From the NCBI RefSeq assembly GCF_900604965.1, contig NZ_UWPD01000001.1:698642-762641 (forward strand): DNA of 64,000 nucleotides. Direction: 5' to 3'. Positions 16,624 to 23,959 of this stretch are shown piece after piece; the first letter of the stretch is position 1, and each line of letters begins with the position of its first letter. Source of the stretch: Gordonibacter sp. Marseille-P4307 (GTDB taxonomy: Bacteria; Actinomycetota; Coriobacteriia; Coriobacteriales; Eggerthellaceae). The notes beneath the pieces were generated by a model. It saw nothing but the letters and a program-made list of their open reading frames with translations. It was not told the origin of the DNA and ran no database searches. A program made the position numbers and the translations under genes.

Positions 16624-17992
16624 CCAGATTGCCGTCGAACACGTAGTGCTTGGTTTCTCGGGCAACGATGCCGGACAGCGCCAACGTGATGATGATATTG
16701 GGGACTGCCATCAGGGCGTTGGTGATGTCGGATATGGTCCACACGACGTTTCCGAGGCCGACCGCCCCCAAAAACGTTGCGAAAACGTACATGATCTGGT
16801 AGACCTTGATGCCCTTTTGCCCGAACAGGTAGGCAACGGCGCGGTTTCCGTAGTAGTACCAGCCGATGATGGTGGAAAACGAGAACGCGATGATGCCAAG
16901 CGCGAGGATGGGCGCGCCGATGTAGGGGATCTTCTCGAACACGAGGCTGGCAAGCTGGGTGCCGGTGATGTGTTCGATCGAGGAGACCGCACCGACCAGC
17001 TCGGGGTTGGCTAGCAGGGTCGACACGATGACGATGCCCGTCAGGGCACAGATCACCACCGTGCTCCAGAACGCGCCGGTCATGGCGACCAGGGATTGCT
17101 GCGCGGGGTTCTTGCTCTGCGCAGCCGCCGCGATGATGGGTGCGGAGCCGAGGCCGCTTTCGTTCGAGAACAGGCCGCGCGCGCAACCGTATTGAAGCGC
17201 AACCATGACGCCGCTGCCGACGGCGCCGCCGAACGCGGCTCGGGGGGTGAAGGCGCACAGGACGATCTCTTGGAGGGCGGGAATGATGAAGGCGCTGTTC
17301 ATTATCAGAATGGCGATGCATCCTCCCGCGTAGCCGACGGCCATGACGGGGACGAGGAATTCGCAGACCCGTGCGATGGACTGCACGCCGCCGATGATGA
17401 CGATCGCGGCAAGCACGGCGATGACGATGCCGACGGCGAAGGCCGGGGTCGCGGTGTGCGAGGTGATGATGCCGGTCATGGCGTTGGACTGGACGGCGTT
17501 GCCGATGCCCAGCGCGGCGATGGCGGCAAACACGGCGAACAGCACGGCGAACGCGCGCGCGATCGGGGGCGTCTTCCCGTTTTTGCGGAAGGCCCGCTCC
17601 CAGGCGTACATGGCGCCGCCCAGCATGCTCCCGTCGGCGTCTTTCACACGGTATCTGATGGAGATGAACACCTCGGAATATTTAGTGGCGATGCCGAAGA
17701 TGCCCGTGATCCACATCCAGAAAATGGCACCGGGGCCACCGGCGAGAATGGCGGTTGCGACGCCGACGATCGATCCGGTGCCGACCGTGGCCGCCAGCGC
17801 CGTCGCCAGCGCCCCGAAGTGGCTGATGTCGCCCTCGCCCTCGCCGTGGCTGTCAAGCGACATCCTCACGGCCAGGGGAAGCTTGCGCTGGATGAAGCCG
17901 GTGCGCACGGTGAGGAACAGATGCGATCCCAAAAGCAGAAGGATCATGGCGGGCCCCCATACGAGGGCGTCGATCGACTCCAGAATTTCCAT
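16580..17992 (-). CDS. Sodium:alanine/glycine symporter, AgcS family
   Basis: A 470-aa secondary transporter of the alanine/glycine:cation symporter family, with about 11 hydrophobic helices. The N-terminal GTGSIVGVATAILAGGPGAIFWMW and the ARGLFSNESGLGSAPI stretch are diagnostic of the family. It imports D/L-alanine or glycine with Na+. I chose the ATG at 17992 (protein starts MEILESIDALVWGP); the frame runs 25 codons further upstream without a better start. The downstream acetyltransferase gene overlaps its 3' end. No glycine riboswitch was seen in its leader. Confidence 0.92.
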   Translation of the reverse strand: MEILESIDALVWGPAMILLLLGSHLFLTVRTGFIQRKLPLAVRMSLDSHGEGEGDISHFGALATALAATVGTGSIVGVATAILAGGPGAIFWMWITGIFGIATKYSEVFISIRYRVKDADGSMLGGAMYAWERAFRKNGKTPPIARAFAVLFAVFAAIAALGIGNAVQSNAMTGIITSHTATPAFAVGIVIAVLAAIVIIGGVQSIARVCEFLVPVMAVGYAGGCIAILIMNSAFIIPALQEIVLCAFTPRAAFGGAVGSGVMVALQYGCARGLFSNESGLGSAPIIAAAAQSKNPAQQSLVAMTGAFWSTVVICALTGIVIVSTLLANPELVGAVSSIEHITGTQLASLVFEKIPYIGAPILALGIIAFSFSTIIGWYYYGNRAVAYLFGQKGIKVYQIMYVFATFLGAVGLGNVVWTISDITNALMAVPNIIITLALSGIVARETKHYVFDGNLDEESLETIPFAERR

Positions 17993-18171
17993 ACGGCTCT
18001 TTCGTGTTCCTGCTGCGCCCGACGGGCGGTGTCGACGCGGCGGTTGAATGTGGTGACGAGGGAACATACTAGCACTGCCCCCGCCGTGCCCTTGGTGCTG
18101 ATGCGTGCCGAAAGCGGTCAGCGGTGCCCGCTGCTCACAATCACCATAGAATGCTTTCGCTCGATCAGGCG

Positions 18172-18349
18172 ATGAAGAGAGAAATCGAGAAATTCGTCCA
18201 AGATGTCGGCAACCCGTTCGGGATCCCCGTCTCGTTCAGCCTTCTAGATGCCCGTCTGCACGGCCTCTCGATTCTTCGTGGACAGCGATCCGCACCTGAA
18301 CACCCCCGCTAACTGCGAATACATCGTTTCATATCGGAGAGGCGACTAG
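18172..18349 (+). pseudogene. Unrecognised gene remnant with an apparent frameshift
   Basis: Two adjoining reading frames look coding but neither is complete. The first runs from ATG 18172 (begins MKREIEKFVQDVG) to a stop near 18312; the second reads on from about 18250 to TAG 18347 and contains TPANCEYIVSYRRGD. Allowing one frameshift at about 18250-18280 they merge into one product of about 58 residues that ends abruptly. There is no clear ribosome site. I cannot name the family; the combined piece might be the end of a ligand-binding domain of a regulator, which is a guess. Confidence 0.4.
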
Positions 18350-18371
18350 ATTGCGAACGTCTGGCCCTCTC

Positions 18372-18458
18372 ATGCAGGGCGGCGTGTTCCTTGTCGTGAT
18401 GGGCGTTTTGATGATAACGGGTCGGCTGACGGCGCTCATGTCGTTTTTGAATTTCTAA
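18372..18458 (+). pseudogene. C-terminal remnant of a CcdA-type thiol-disulfide transporter
   Basis: The 28 codons from ATG 18372 to TAA 18458 encode a helix, GGVFLVVMGVLMITGRL, ending in TALMSFLNF. This matches the way CcdA/DsbD-family membrane proteins end (a last helix with a G-V-x-L-x-x-x-G-x-L-M-x-T-G pattern). The frame can be read upstream to about 18312, but that part is unlike CcdA, and no start with a ribosome site exists. It sits 50 nt before a TlpA-like thioredoxin gene, the usual partner of ccdA, so the rest of ccdA has probably been deleted. Confidence 0.6.
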
Positions 18459-18508
18459 CGTTCACTTGAACTGGGGCGATCATTCGCCGCGGGAAAGGAG
18501 CTTGCTTT

Positions 18509-19135
18509 ATGGAGAAGCAGATGAATCGGGGTTTGAGGGCTACTGTGCTTGTCGTTGCGCTGGCGGTGTTACTGGGCGGGGCTGCTTTCGCCTACAATGC
18601 CCTGTTCGCTTCGTCGAAAGCGGGAGACGTGCAGAGCGCACGGACCTCACCCGACACCGCGGGTATCGGCCAGGGATCCGCCTTAACTCCGTCGCATCCT
18701 TTGGGTGGAACCAGGGTGGGCGAGGCGGCTGCGGACTTTTCGCTTTTCGATGCCGAGGGAAGAAAGGCCAGCCTATCGGCCATCCGAAACGGAAAACCTA
18801 CCGTTGTGAACTTTTGGGCCACCTGGTGTCCGTACTGCCTGAGGGAAATGGAGGCCTTCCAGTCGATGTACGAGCGCTACGGCGATCGGGTGAACTTCGT
18901 GATGTTGAACGTGGCCGACACGTCGGGAGAGACGGATTCGGCGCAAGCCTACGTGAAAGAGGAGGGCTATACGCTCCCGATCTATTACGATCTCGAGCAT
19001 GCGGGCAGCAAGACGTACAACGTAAGCGGACTTCCCGCGACGCTTGTTATCGGTGCCGACGCAACGATTCGGTACAAAGGGGCCCGCGAGATGAGTCGGG
19101 ACGATCTTGCCAAGCAGATCGAGGCGGCGCTGTAG
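18509..19135 (+). CDS. TlpA/ResA-like extracytoplasmic thioredoxin
   Basis: A 208-aa membrane-anchored thioredoxin-fold protein. Residues 10-32 form a signal anchor, a Ser/Thr-rich linker follows, and the thioredoxin domain spans about 72-205. The active site is NFWATWCPYCLREME (CxxC = CPYC) and the cis-Pro loop is SGLPATLVI. It should reduce or oxidise disulfides outside the membrane, for example for heme attachment or protein folding. A strong site, GGAAAGGAG, precedes the ATG. Directly upstream lies a remnant of ccdA, the membrane electron donor it would normally use. Confidence 0.9.
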   Translation: MEKQMNRGLRATVLVVALAVLLGGAAFAYNALFASSKAGDVQSARTSPDTAGIGQGSALTPSHPLGGTRVGEAAADFSLFDAEGRKASLSAIRNGKPTVVNFWATWCPYCLREMEAFQSMYERYGDRVNFVMLNVADTSGETDSAQAYVKEEGYTLPIYYDLEHAGSKTYNVSGLPATLVIGADATIRYKGAREMSRDDLAKQIEAAL

Positions 19136-19141
19136 GGAGCA

Positions 19142-20710
19142 TCAGGCTCGACCCTTCTTCCTTTCTTCGAGGGCGCGCTGCTTCTCCCGGTGTTTGAGGT
19201 ACTTGCGGTGTGCCTTCTTGCGGGCCTCTCGGATGCGGCGGATCTCTTCGTGATGAAGGCGGCTTCGGTCCGTGAGGCTGAGGCCGCGCACCTCGTCTCC
19301 GCGCAAGCGACGGATGCTTTCGATACGAGCGGCTATCGCATCGATGCGCGGGTCGTCTTCGGCGAACCCGAGGGATTCCGCCATGATGATCGCCACGTCG
19401 CGAGCGGGCGCGTCCGAGTACACCATGCGTTCGACCTTGAATCGCGTTCCCAGATCGACGAGCCTGCGTTTCTCGTCGGCAGACCGACCCGATTCGCCCC
19501 CGGCCGCCTCGCGGCTGATCTTGTGGACGGTTTGGGCGTCAACCACCTGGTAGGCCAACTGTCCCACCAGCGGCATGAGGAACACGGTTATGGCTCCTGC
19601 GGCAACGAAGGTGGAGGCGAAGTCCTGCGGCATGGCTCCGGCGCGTACGGCGATTGAGGTGACGGCTACGATTAAGGGCAGCGCCGTCGCGCAGTAGATG
19701 GCGACCGACGCGCGGTTCTGCGCGGGCATGTCGCGCGTCTCCCTGTGAATGCTGGTAGCGACAAAGATAGGAATCGCCCTGATCACGACAAGCGCCACGA
19801 TAAGGGCGATCAGGAGGGCCGGCTGGGCGAACACGCTTGCAACGTCGATTTTCCCGCCTGAGACCACGAAGAACACCGGGATGAAGAATCCGAATCCGAT
19901 CGCATCCAGTTTGTGCTCGAGCGCGTGGTCGCCATCGGGCATGATCGAGCGCAGGGTGAATCCGGCCGCGAACGCCCCCAGCACGATATCGAGGTCGAAG
20001 ACATCCGAAATGGTGACCAGCAGCATAAGCAGCCAGATGGTGAGGCGGACGAACGTTTGGGACGTGGTGTCGGCCTTTGCCTCGATCGATCGGTAGAAGC
20101 GGCTGCCGCGTTCGCGTACGCCGGCGGCGTGCCGTGCGATGAGCACGCACAGGATGGCCAGCCCCAGCAAGATGATGGCGCTTTTCCAGGCGCTGCGGGC
20201 CGACAGCAGCATGACGATGGCGATGATGGGCGCCACTTCTCCCCAGGTTCCGTAACTGATGATGCTGTCTCCCACCGCAGTTCCCAAAACCCCGCGCTCT
20301 TTGAGGATCGGCATGAGCGTGCCGATGGCCGTGGTCGTAAGCGCGATCGCTAGGGCGACGTTGGCAAGCGATCCGAACCCGACGGCGGGTAGGGCGGCTC
20401 CGAACACCAGCGCGAACGCGAAGCTCGCGGCCCAGGTGGCAAGTCCCGCCCGTCCTTGGGAGCCGGTGAGCGAATCGGGGTTGATCTCGTATCCGGCCAG
20501 CAGGAACAAAAACGCCATGCCTAGCTCGGACAAGAGCGACACCGGTTCATCGATGGTGAACAAATCGAGGCCGTAGGGCCCCAAGAGCGCACCGATCACC
20601 AGGAGAAACACCGTTTCGGGGATGATCTTTCCCGGAATGCGGTCGGCGAATGCGGGGCAGAGCGCTCCGATGGTCACGATGACGAGCAGCGATGCGAAGT
20701 CGAATTCCAT
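19142..20710 (-). CDS. Cation:proton antiporter, KefB/CPA2-type
   Basis: A 522-aa membrane protein. The first about 400 residues are hydrophobic, with 12 or so helices of the Na+/H+ exchanger (CPA2) fold; LSELGMAFLFLLAGYEINP and the later VLGAFAAGFTLRS are family motifs. The last about 120 residues are hydrophilic and very rich in Arg, Lys and Glu, probably a coiled-coil cytoplasmic tail; no RCK (TrkA_N) motif is visible there. I chose the ATG at 20710 (MEFDFASLLVIVT), preceded by GAGGATC. It may move Na+ or K+ against H+; the ion cannot be told from sequence. It converges with the thioredoxin gene. Confidence 0.87.
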   Translation of the reverse strand: MEFDFASLLVIVTIGALCPAFADRIPGKIIPETVFLLVIGALLGPYGLDLFTIDEPVSLLSELGMAFLFLLAGYEINPDSLTGSQGRAGLATWAASFAFALVFGAALPAVGFGSLANVALAIALTTTAIGTLMPILKERGVLGTAVGDSIISYGTWGEVAPIIAIVMLLSARSAWKSAIILLGLAILCVLIARHAAGVRERGSRFYRSIEAKADTTSQTFVRLTIWLLMLLVTISDVFDLDIVLGAFAAGFTLRSIMPDGDHALEHKLDAIGFGFFIPVFFVVSGGKIDVASVFAQPALLIALIVALVVIRAIPIFVATSIHRETRDMPAQNRASVAIYCATALPLIVAVTSIAVRAGAMPQDFASTFVAAGAITVFLMPLVGQLAYQVVDAQTVHKISREAAGGESGRSADEKRRLVDLGTRFKVERMVYSDAPARDVAIIMAESLGFAEDDPRIDAIAARIESIRRLRGDEVRGLSLTDRSRLHHEEIRRIREARKKAHRKYLKHREKQRALEERKKGRA

Positions 20711-20762
20711 GAGAGATCCTCGGTTGTTTTCGGCGTGCGGAGGGTGCGGTCGGTGCGGAAGG

Positions 20763-22403
20763 CTACGACTCGTTTTCCCGTGCGACGAGGCGCGCGGCCC
20801 CGTAGCGATCGCGCAGAACGGGCTTTTCGATCTTACCCGTGGGATTGCGCGGCACATCGGCGAATATATAGGCGCGCGGGCGCTTGTACCGAGGCAGCCT
20901 GATGCAGAATTTTCGCAGGTCGTCCTCGGTGAGATAGGAATCGGGCTTCGCTTCCACCACCGCGCACGAGATTTCTCCCAGGCGCGCGTCGGGAAGCCCG
21001 ATGACGGCGACGTCCTTGACGGCGGCGTGCCCGCGCAGGAAGTCTTCGATCTGGACGGGATAGATGTTCTCGCCGCCCGAGATGATGACGTCCTTCTTTC
21101 GATCGACCAGGTAGATGAAGCCGTCTTCGTCCACTTCGGCCATGTCTCCTGTGTACAGCCATCCGTCGCGCAGCGTCTCGGCGGTTGCTTCGGGGTTCTT
21201 GTAGTAGCACACCATCACGCCGTCGCCGCGCAGGCACAGCTCGCCTGCTTCGTGAGCGCCGGCGGCGACGGGCGTGCCGTCCTCTCGACGCACCTCGGCT
21301 TCCCAGCCGTATCCCGGCACGCCGATGGCACCCAGGTGGTCGAGGTTTTTCACCCCCAGATGAACGCTGCCGGGACCCATGCCTTCGGACAGACCGTAGT
21401 TCGTGTCGTACTGATGGGAGGGGAAATACTCGGTCCAGCGGCGGATGAGGCTGCGGGGCACGGGCTGCGCCCCGATGTGCATGAGGCGCCACTGATCCAG
21501 GGAAAGCTCGTCGATATCGACGTCTCCGCAGTCCAAAGCGTCCAGGATGTCTTGCGCCCAGGGAACCAGCAGCCATACGATGGTGCAGCGCTCTTCCGAG
21601 ACGGTCTGCAGAATCCAATCGGGCCGCACGCCGCGCAAAAGCACCGCGCGCGAACCCGAGGCCAGGCTTCCGAACCAGTGCATCTTGGCGCCCGTGTGGT
21701 ACAGAGGGGGGATGCAGAGGAACACGTCGTCGGGCGTCTGGGCGTGATGACGCCGCTCGACCTTAGCGGCGTGGACGAGCCCCCGGTGAAGGTGGAGTAT
21801 CGCTTTGGGAAACCCGGTGGTTCCGCTGGAGAAGTAGATGGCCGCCTCGTCCTCGTCCGATACGCTTACGTCCGGCTCGGAGGCGGGTTGGCTCCAGATG
21901 CAGCTGAAGTAGCTTTCAGCCCACGAGGGGCAGGCTTCGCCGACGTAGAAGAAGCGCTCGACAAGGGGGGTATCGCCCACGATCCCCTCGACGCGCTCGA
22001 GGAACTCGGGGCCCAGGATAAGGGTCGAGACGTCGGCCAGATCAAGGCAGTACTTTATCTCGTCGGCGGTGTAGCGGAAGTTCATGGGGACCACGATGGC
22101 CCCGGCCTTCAGGATGCCGAAGTATATGGGAAGCCATTCCAGGCAGTTCATCAGGAGAATGCCCACTTTGTCGCCGCGCTTCACTCCCGAATCGACAAGC
22201 AGGTTCGCGAAGCGGTTCGCGTTTTGGTTGAACTCGCACCACGAGATCTCGCGTCGGTAGCGCTTGGAAGGATTCGCCTCGACCAGTTCGTACTCGCGCC
22301 ACGTCACCCCTCGGCTTTCGCGTCGTTCGGGATTCACCTCGACCAGCGCGATATCGCTCGGCTTCGTGCGGGCGTTGTCGATGAGGTACTGGGTGATGGG
22401 CAT
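20763..22403 (-). CDS. AMP-dependent acyl-CoA synthetase/ligase (ANL family)
   Basis: A 546-aa adenylate-forming enzyme that activates a carboxylic acid through an acyl-AMP and normally transfers it to CoA. Motifs in order: the P-loop IYFSSGTTGFPKA (about 208-220), YGLSEGMG (A5), and the A7-A8 region GWLYTGDMAEVDEDG and DRKKDVIISGGENIYP, with the catalytic Lys in NPTGKIEKP. The substrate is unknown. Residues 20-39 and 40-59 are an imperfect tandem repeat absent from typical relatives. The ATG at 22403 follows GGAAGGA. No acyl-CoA pathway genes are adjacent. Confidence 0.9.
   Translation of the reverse strand: MPITQYLIDNARTKPSDIALVEVNPERRESRGVTWREYELVEANPSKRYRREISWCEFNQNANRFANLLVDSGVKRGDKVGILLMNCLEWLPIYFGILKAGAIVVPMNFRYTADEIKYCLDLADVSTLILGPEFLERVEGIVGDTPLVERFFYVGEACPSWAESYFSCIWSQPASEPDVSVSDEDEAAIYFSSGTTGFPKAILHLHRGLVHAAKVERRHHAQTPDDVFLCIPPLYHTGAKMHWFGSLASGSRAVLLRGVRPDWILQTVSEERCTIVWLLVPWAQDILDALDCGDVDIDELSLDQWRLMHIGAQPVPRSLIRRWTEYFPSHQYDTNYGLSEGMGPGSVHLGVKNLDHLGAIGVPGYGWEAEVRREDGTPVAAGAHEAGELCLRGDGVMVCYYKNPEATAETLRDGWLYTGDMAEVDEDGFIYLVDRKKDVIISGGENIYPVQIEDFLRGHAAVKDVAVIGLPDARLGEISCAVVEAKPDSYLTEDDLRKFCIRLPRYKRPRAYIFADVPRNPTGKIEKPVLRDRYGAARLVARENES
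22227..22346 (-). repeat. 60-bp tandem duplication inside the acyl-CoA synthetase gene
   Basis: Codons 20-39 (LVEVNPERRESRGVTWREYE) and 40-59 (LVEANPSKRYRREISWCEFN) are related in protein and DNA. The two 60-nt units keep frame. Members of the family normally have one such segment before the conserved N-R-x-A-x-x-L helix. Confidence 0.75.
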
Positions 22404-22510
22404 GCTCGGTCCTTCCGGCGCGCGAAGACACCTCCGGCTTTCCTTTCCGCTACGGCGATCAAGTATAGCGCGGCATCCCCCGAAGAGAGCAGATGCGTGG
22501 GTGCGGACGT

Positions 22511-22550
22511 AAAAAGAGCCCACCGCATCTGCCGGATCGATGCGGTGGGC
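22511..22550 (-). terminator. Terminator after the molbindin gene
   Basis: A perfect 12-bp stem, GCCCACCGCATC with GATGCGGTGGGC and a 9-nt loop, is followed on the minus strand by TCTTTTT. It lies 17 nt past the stop of the molbindin gene. Confidence 0.9.
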
Positions 22551-22567
22551 AAGAGGTTTGCGATGCG

Positions 22568-22993
22568 CTATTCGACGCCGACGATGACATCGGTCGATTT
22601 GATCAGGGCGACGGCATCGGAACCGACGGCGAATCCGAGCGACTCGACGGCTTCGTTGGTTATGGATCCGCAGATTCGCAGGCCGTCGACGGTTTCAAGG
22701 ACGACATGGCTGTTGACGGCGCCCTCGGTGACGGATACTACCTTTCCGGCGATCTGGTTGCGGGCCGAGATGCCTGCGATCTTCGCGGAACCGGAGGCGA
22801 ATACGACGTTGGTGGCCTTTACGATGGCGACGGCCTTGCCGCCGGTCGCCAATCCGAGATCCTTGACGGCTTCGGAGGTGATGTTCGCCTTGATGACGCT
22901 GCTTCCTACCTCGATGGCGACGATGCTGTTCACTGCCCCGTCGGTGACGGATTTAACGGTCCCTTCGAATTGGTTTCGTGCGGATATCCTCAT
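22568..22993 (-). CDS. Molbindin: tandem TOBE-domain molybdate-binding protein
   Basis: A 141-aa cytoplasmic protein made of two Mop/TOBE domains of about 67 residues each. Each starts with ISARNQ (residues 3 and about 73) and contains an AVNSxV motif and an ITxEAVxxLGxA segment, the usual oxyanion-binding parts. Molbindins store or buffer molybdate or tungstate. The ATG at 22993 follows GGAAAGGAAGC; an in-frame start 11 codons upstream lacks one. A terminator follows directly. A ModE-type regulator gene lies 37 kb downstream and may control it. Mo supply fits the many molybdoenzymes of Eggerthellaceae. Confidence 0.92.
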   Translation of the reverse strand: MRISARNQFEGTVKSVTDGAVNSIVAIEVGSSVIKANITSEAVKDLGLATGGKAVAIVKATNVVFASGSAKIAGISARNQIAGKVVSVTEGAVNSHVVLETVDGLRICGSITNEAVESLGFAVGSDAVALIKSTDVIVGVE

Positions 22994-23224
22994 GGCTGCT
23001 TCCTTTCCCTGGGTGTTGGCGGGCACCGGGTGGTGCTGTGGCGCCCCGCCCCGCCGTTCGTACGGAGGGGATACGGGCTGTCTTTGCCATCATGCCGCAA
23101 TCGATCCGGTGCGGGCGCTTTTGTCAGGCAATGTTGACCACCTGTTTTGTTTTGTGGAGGAAATATGATGCCGATGAGTTATATAATCCATTAGGTATTG
23201 CTTATTTTGACGGGAGCGTTGCGC

Positions 23225-23713
23225 ATGTTCGACAAGATGGGGGCGGTCTCTCATAGAGTTTCGTCTTCTATTGCGGTCCTTCTCTGGGCGGCATCGGCCC
23301 TCCCATTCGTTTGGAGGGAAGGTTACCTTTATGCCGCTGTGATCCAGGCCGTGTTCATGGTGGTTCTGTCGGCTTTGAACTTCAAGGTGGGTCTTCCTCA
23401 GCGCAATGAGATCGTTGCGTTCTGCCTCGCTTGGGCTGCCCTCTACCTCGTGTGGGTCGCTGCTCAGATACGGCTTGCCCTCATCGTCGCCCAACTGGTC
23501 GTTGCCGGCATGTGCCTGTTCGTGGTCTTCCTCTCTTTGCCCAAGCGCTACCGCGATCGCTCGCGTTCGAGCAAGGCTGCGTTCTCAGCGGCGCTTCTGT
23601 GCTGCGCGGCGATGCAGGCGGGTATCGTTTTCCTCATGATCTTGTGGCTTCAGTCCGCATCCCCGCTGGAGGTGCAGTCGATCGGAAGGGCGATCCCTCC
23701 CGATATGCTTTGA
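23225..23713 (+). CDS. Small polytopic membrane protein of unknown function
   Basis: A 162-aa protein with four hydrophobic helices (about 13-28, 36-52, 60-88 and 118-140) and short polar loops; a basic loop, LPKRYRDRSRSSK, separates the last two. I do not recognise the family. The ATG at 23225 follows GGGAGC at 8-9 nt; a TTG at 23219 is another option. Upstream is a TATAAT at 23182-23187 and a possible 9-codon leader ORF. It stands alone between the molbindin gene on the other strand and the surface-protein region. Confidence 0.6.
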   Translation: MFDKMGAVSHRVSSSIAVLLWAASALPFVWREGYLYAAVIQAVFMVVLSALNFKVGLPQRNEIVAFCLAWAALYLVWVAAQIRLALIVAQLVVAGMCLFVVFLSLPKRYRDRSRSSKAAFSAALLCCAAMQAGIVFLMILWLQSASPLEVQSIGRAIPPDML

Positions 23714-23882
23714 TGGGGATCCGCCTCGCTTGTCGCTGTTCGATAGGGACTCCCGATTGATCGCGCGGATTCGGACTCTTTTCTGCGTCCGTCTGCTGCG
23801 CAGAGACCCGCGATTCCGCTTCGTTTTTGCATGCGGTCACGACCTGTCGGCCTTCCGTGCATCGTGAAATACTATTGTTTCT

Positions 23883-23911
23883 TTGTAAAAATATTCTAAA
23901 AGTAGTATAAA
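23883..23911 (+). promoter_or_regulatory. Sigma-70-type promoter of the surface-protein region
   Basis: TTGTAA (23883-23888), a 17-bp spacer, and TATAAA (23906-23911) lie in a short AT-rich block, the best promoter-like sequence in the window. It is 49 nt upstream of the first surface-protein gene. Just after the -10, TAGGGCTAAC (23914-23923) weakly resembles half of a DtxR/IdeR box, which would fit iron control, but the match is poor. Confidence 0.65.
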
Positions 23912-23959
23912 TATAGGGCTAACGGTCAGATCGTTTCGCGGCTGAAGGAGAGAGGTGCG

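Noticed and set aside
17993-18171. Glycine riboswitch upstream of the AgcS symporter
   Set aside because: The expected conserved core was not found on the minus strand; only a short GC-rich palindrome is present.
17096-18175. 359-aa open frame on the plus strand
   Set aside because: It is antisense to the AgcS symporter and is Asp/Gly/His-rich without motifs.
20622-23168. 848-aa open frame on the plus strand
   Set aside because: It is antisense to the acyl-CoA synthetase and molbindin genes, both with intact motifs, and crosses the molbindin terminator.
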